21,345 nucleotides of DNA. Origin: a virus. The stretch lies in IMG/VR virus record IMGVR_UViG_3300032093_000991, positions 1 through 21,345 of that record; one strand, written 5' to 3'. Every line of letters begins with the position of its first letter. Within the stretch, counting starts at the first letter, position 1. Made by a program: the position numbers and the translations under genes. The notes beneath the pieces were generated by a model. It was not told the origin of the DNA, made no database searches, and saw nothing but the letters and a program-made list of their open reading frames with translations. Positions 19,506 through 21,345 of this stretch are shown in pieces.

Positions 19506-20103
19506 GAATGCGATTTTTGTCGCGAATTGCTTTTACTTCAGCATAACCCTCTGCCATTTTCTCAATCTCCTTGACCACGTTGTCAAATCGGTTCATGTCA
19601 ATACACATTTGTTTGATTACATCCAAGTCCTGTCGAAGTCTTGAATCATAACAATAGCCGTTTACTATCTTGCGGTAGCAGTGAATGATAGTAGAATGGT
19701 CTTTTCGCGGCACGAAATAGCTACCAATTAACGCAAGTGGGCAAAGGTGCAGCATTGATTTGAATTGAGTACGCAATAAGAAAATCAGAAGTGAACGTGC
19801 ATATACGATTTGTTGGTGACGTGTAACGCTTGAAAGAATGTGATTGCATCCTGTGATGCTTGAAACCATGCCTTCAAATACATAAGCGACTTTGTCTACT
19901 ATGAAGTCTTCGCCTACCATAGCCGCAACACGTTCACGACTGGATTGTAACGACATGATGCGGTGCGCTTCGTTCATGATAGCCTTGTAAATAAGGTCTT
20001 TTGCTTGTTGGTCACTTGCAAGAGCTGCGTTAGTGATTGTTTCGATTTCGCTTTGACTGAGTTTTAGTAAAACTTTGTCATCGGTGTTAAGAATTTTGTT
20101 CAT
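19495..20103 (-). CDS. Protein with DnaA-domain-IV-like DNA-binding region
   Basis: A 202-residue protein. Residues 92-165 resemble DnaA domain IV, the DnaA-box binding part of the replication initiator: VTRHQQIVYARSLLIFLL, then ALIGSYFVPRKDHSTIIHCYRKI (124-146) matching the signature I-G-x-x-F-x-x-R-x-H-S-T. The AAA+ ATPase domain is absent. The N-terminal 90 residues are helical and unrecognised. Two roles fit: an origin-binding or competitor protein, or, given that it lies just upstream of and overlaps the large terminase, the small terminase subunit that recognises the packaging site. It is the first gene behind the promoter at 20133-20162. Confidence 0.75.
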   Translation of the reverse strand: MNKILNTDDKVLLKLSQSEIETITNAALASDQQAKDLIYKAIMNEAHRIMSLQSSRERVAAMVGEDFIVDKVAYVFEGMVSSITGCNHILSSVTRHQQIVYARSLLIFLLRTQFKSMLHLCPLALIGSYFVPRKDHSTIIHCYRKIVNGYCYDSRLRQDLDVIKQMCIDMNRFDNVVKEIEKMAEGYAEVKAIRDKNRIHAY

Positions 20104-20132
20104 GATATTGTTAATAGGTTAATTACTTTGCA

Positions 20133-20162
20133 CAAAAGTAGAATGATTTTGAACAAATCAAA
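20133..20162 (-). promoter_or_regulatory. Bacteroidota-type promoter of the terminase operon
   Basis: On the minus strand TTTG (20162-20159), 18 bases, TACTTTTG (20140-20133), close to TTTG-N19-TAnnTTTG. It lies 29 bases before ATG 20103 in the divergent gap between the leftward operon and the rightward sigma factor gene, so the two directions may compete. Confidence 0.6.
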
Positions 20163-20168
20163 ATAAAA

Positions 20169-20690
20169 GTGGAGCATTGCCTTGAATATGCGGTTGCTGA
20201 ACACCTTCCGACATGGATCAAGTTCGCATCCACATTAACGAGGAACCATACCAACGCTAAAGACCTTGTTAGCGAAACACTTTTGAAGATCCTTGAAAAC
20301 CAACGAGAGAAGGCAGAGGAACTTGCTTGCGAGGATAAACTAATTTCATACGTCAACAGAGCAATTTACTTAATGGCTATTGATGACAGTTCAAGGTTCG
20401 GAATGAAATATATGCAGTTCGCGCAAAAGTGGAATGAGAATGATAACGCTTTCGACATTGAACCCGATGAACCGTGGCTAGGTAGCAGGCTTGACAACGA
20501 ATTTTTAGATGCTTACATTCAACTCATGCCTGAACGTGAAGCAATACTATTGCGGTTGTATATGCTTGACGAATTTGATTACAAGGATTTGAGCGATAAG
20601 ACTAACATACCAATTAAGAGATTATACAAATACATTCAAAACGCACTTAAAAAATTACGCACCGATGTTCACCGTACCGCCAGCCATTAG
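20169..20690 (+). CDS. Phage-encoded sigma-70-like factor
   Basis: A 173-residue protein with the two core parts of an ECF-type sigma factor. Region 2: NAKDLVSETLLKILEN (29-44) and LISYVNRAIYLMAIDD (58-73), which would bind polymerase and the -10 type element. Region 4: MPEREAILLRLYMLDEF (120-136) then YKDLSDKTNIPIKRLYKYIQNALKKLR (138-164), a helix-turn-helix for the upstream element. Start is GTG 20169, since no in-frame ATG lies between the upstream stop at 20139 and residue 69. It would redirect host polymerase to phage promoters, plausibly for the late genes on this strand. It overlaps the next gene by 26 bases. Confidence 0.82.
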   Translation: MEHCLEYAVAEHLPTWIKFASTLTRNHTNAKDLVSETLLKILENQREKAEELACEDKLISYVNRAIYLMAIDDSSRFGMKYMQFAQKWNENDNAFDIEPDEPWLGSRLDNEFLDAYIQLMPEREAILLRLYMLDEFDYKDLSDKTNIPIKRLYKYIQNALKKLRTDVHRTASH

Positions 20691-21093
20691 AGACCACAGG
20701 ATTAAGACCTGTCAGGAATGCAAATACTATCGTAAAACGACCATGAGTTGTGGCACTTTGATAGTAGGCGAAAGCGTTCCTGAAGAAAACGAGTTTAACT
20801 ATCGTAGGAAGAAAGTGAGGTTATGCGGTTGCGTGATGCCCGTCAAGACTAAATTGATGTTTGCGAAATGTCCGCTCGGAAAGTGGGAGAGCTTCAGGCT
20901 TTCAAAGGAGGAAATTGAGGAATTGAAGACATTCGTGGGTGGTTTGCCGTTATCTTCATTGACACGTGAACAAGTGAAAAAACTATATGAGTTGAAATCA
21001 AAGCTGACTGGCAGGAGGGAACAACCTTCAACCTGCGGCAGTTGTGTCAACTCACTCATAAAGGAATTCAAGAAACAATTAGAACAACTATAA
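20665..21093 (+). CDS. Cysteine-rich putative zinc-binding phage protein
   Basis: A 142-residue protein. The N-terminal half has the cysteine series CQECKYYRKTTMSC (16-29), then CGC (54-56) and CPLGKW (69-74), a metal-binding pattern found in Bacteroidota phage proteins. The C-terminal half is helical (EEIEELKTFVGGL, EQVKKLYELKSKLTG) and has another CGSC (124-127). It could be a transcription or packaging accessory protein; no family is certain. Co-transcribed with the sigma factor by overlap. Confidence 0.7.
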   Translation: MFTVPPAIRDHRIKTCQECKYYRKTTMSCGTLIVGESVPEENEFNYRRKKVRLCGCVMPVKTKLMFAKCPLGKWESFRLSKEEIEELKTFVGGLPLSSLTREQVKKLYELKSKLTGRREQPSTCGSCVNSLIKEFKKQLEQL

Positions 21094-21094
21094 A

Positions 21095-21256
21095 ATGCCA
21101 ATACCAACAAGAAAGCAAGGTGAAAAGCCTGAGGAATTTATCGGAAGATGTATGTCCGATGACATCATGATTAAAGAATACACCGAACCAGCGCAGCGAT
21201 ACGCGGTTTGTGTTGCGCAACTTAAATCACTCAACACGTCTGAAGGGGAGGAGTAA
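21095..21256 (+). CDS. Small protein carrying a phage capsid-assembly C-terminal motif
   Basis: A 53-residue protein: MPIPTRKQGEKPEEFIGRCM, SDDIMIKEYTEPAQRYAVCV, AQLK and an acidic tail. The pattern P-x-P-x-x-x-x-GE-x-x-x-x-F-x-x-RCM-x-D-x-x-M-x-x-EY-x-x-x-x-QR-x-AVC is well known at the C-terminus of phage prohead proteases and related structural proteins. Here it is a free-standing gene, far from the protease, 1 base behind the cysteine-rich gene. The two Cys may bridge or bind metal. The function of the motif is not known to me. Confidence 0.7.
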   Translation: MPIPTRKQGEKPEEFIGRCMSDDIMIKEYTEPAQRYAVCVAQLKSLNTSEGEE

Positions 21257-21277
21257 AACTATTTTTTATTGAGCAAA

Positions 21278-21345
21278 ATGGCAGCACCAAGAGACGCGAA
21301 TGGCAGATTGATGAAAGGACATTCAGGATTGAAACCGAAAGGGGC
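21278..21345 (+). CDS. Start of a gene cut by the window edge
   Basis: Only 22 codons are inside: MAAPRDANGRLMKGHSGLKP and onward, running off the end. The R-x-x-KG-x-SG-x-x-PKG pattern is like the N-terminus of DUF5681-type and small-terminase-like phage proteins, so a packaging or DNA-binding role is possible. ATG follows TTGAGCAAA, A-rich as in the other starts. Confidence 0.5.
   Translation, partial: MAAPRDANGRLMKGHSGLKPKG

Overview
The window is part of a tailed double-stranded DNA phage or prophage of a Bacteroidota host, most likely siphovirus-like. The host call rests on three things: head and connector proteins of types common in Bacteroidota phages (XkdF-like protease, a DUF6712-like connector, a NinG protein); start codons preceded by A-rich stretches (for example AATAAAAAC or TTAATAAAAAAAG) rather than Shine-Dalgarno sequences; and promoter-like sites of the Bacteroidota type (TTTG, about 18-21 bases, TAnnTTTG). 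No integrase, tRNA, rRNA, IS or CRISPR array is visible.

The layout has three blocks. (1) 2-9799, plus strand: the end of a tape measure gene, XkdF-like prohead protease, scaffold, major capsid protein, a probable tail tube protein, a small structural protein, a 770-residue portal fused to two other phage domains, a connector, a cluster of tiny membrane proteins with an M15 peptidase (lysis), and a metallophosphoesterase. Hairpins, two of them good terminators, separate protease, capsid, tube and portal genes. (2) 9796-20103, minus strand, read leftward from promoters near 20140 and 18140: a protein with a DnaA-domain-IV-like DNA-binding region, large terminase, several small proteins, a Rad52/Erf-type annealing protein, a YqaJ exonuclease, a membrane-anchored protein with a duplicated domain, a DnaD-like replication protein, a probable replication partner, a small cluster including a cytosine methylase, then a long series of small accessory genes ending with NinG. 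(3) 20169-21345, plus strand: a sigma-70-like factor, a cysteine-rich protein, a small protein carrying a phage C-terminal motif, and the start of another gene.

The genes suggest this programme: host-type promoters fire the leftward operon (replication, recombination and terminase), and the phage sigma factor may turn on the rightward late genes (inference). The annealing protein and YqaJ nuclease form a Red-like pair.

Four things stand out. Inside the DnaD-like gene there is an array of iterons (TTTCGCTT) at exactly 11-base steps beside a very AT-rich stretch, much like the lambda origin inside gene O. In the portal gene an A11 tract sits exactly at the junction between portal and added C-terminal domains, and slippage either way reaches a stop within about eight codons, so it may set the ratio of short to long portal. 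A large nested inverted repeat resembling an integron attC site surrounds the start of the methylase gene. A cluster of TTATCGG palindromes lies just beyond the methylase stop codon.
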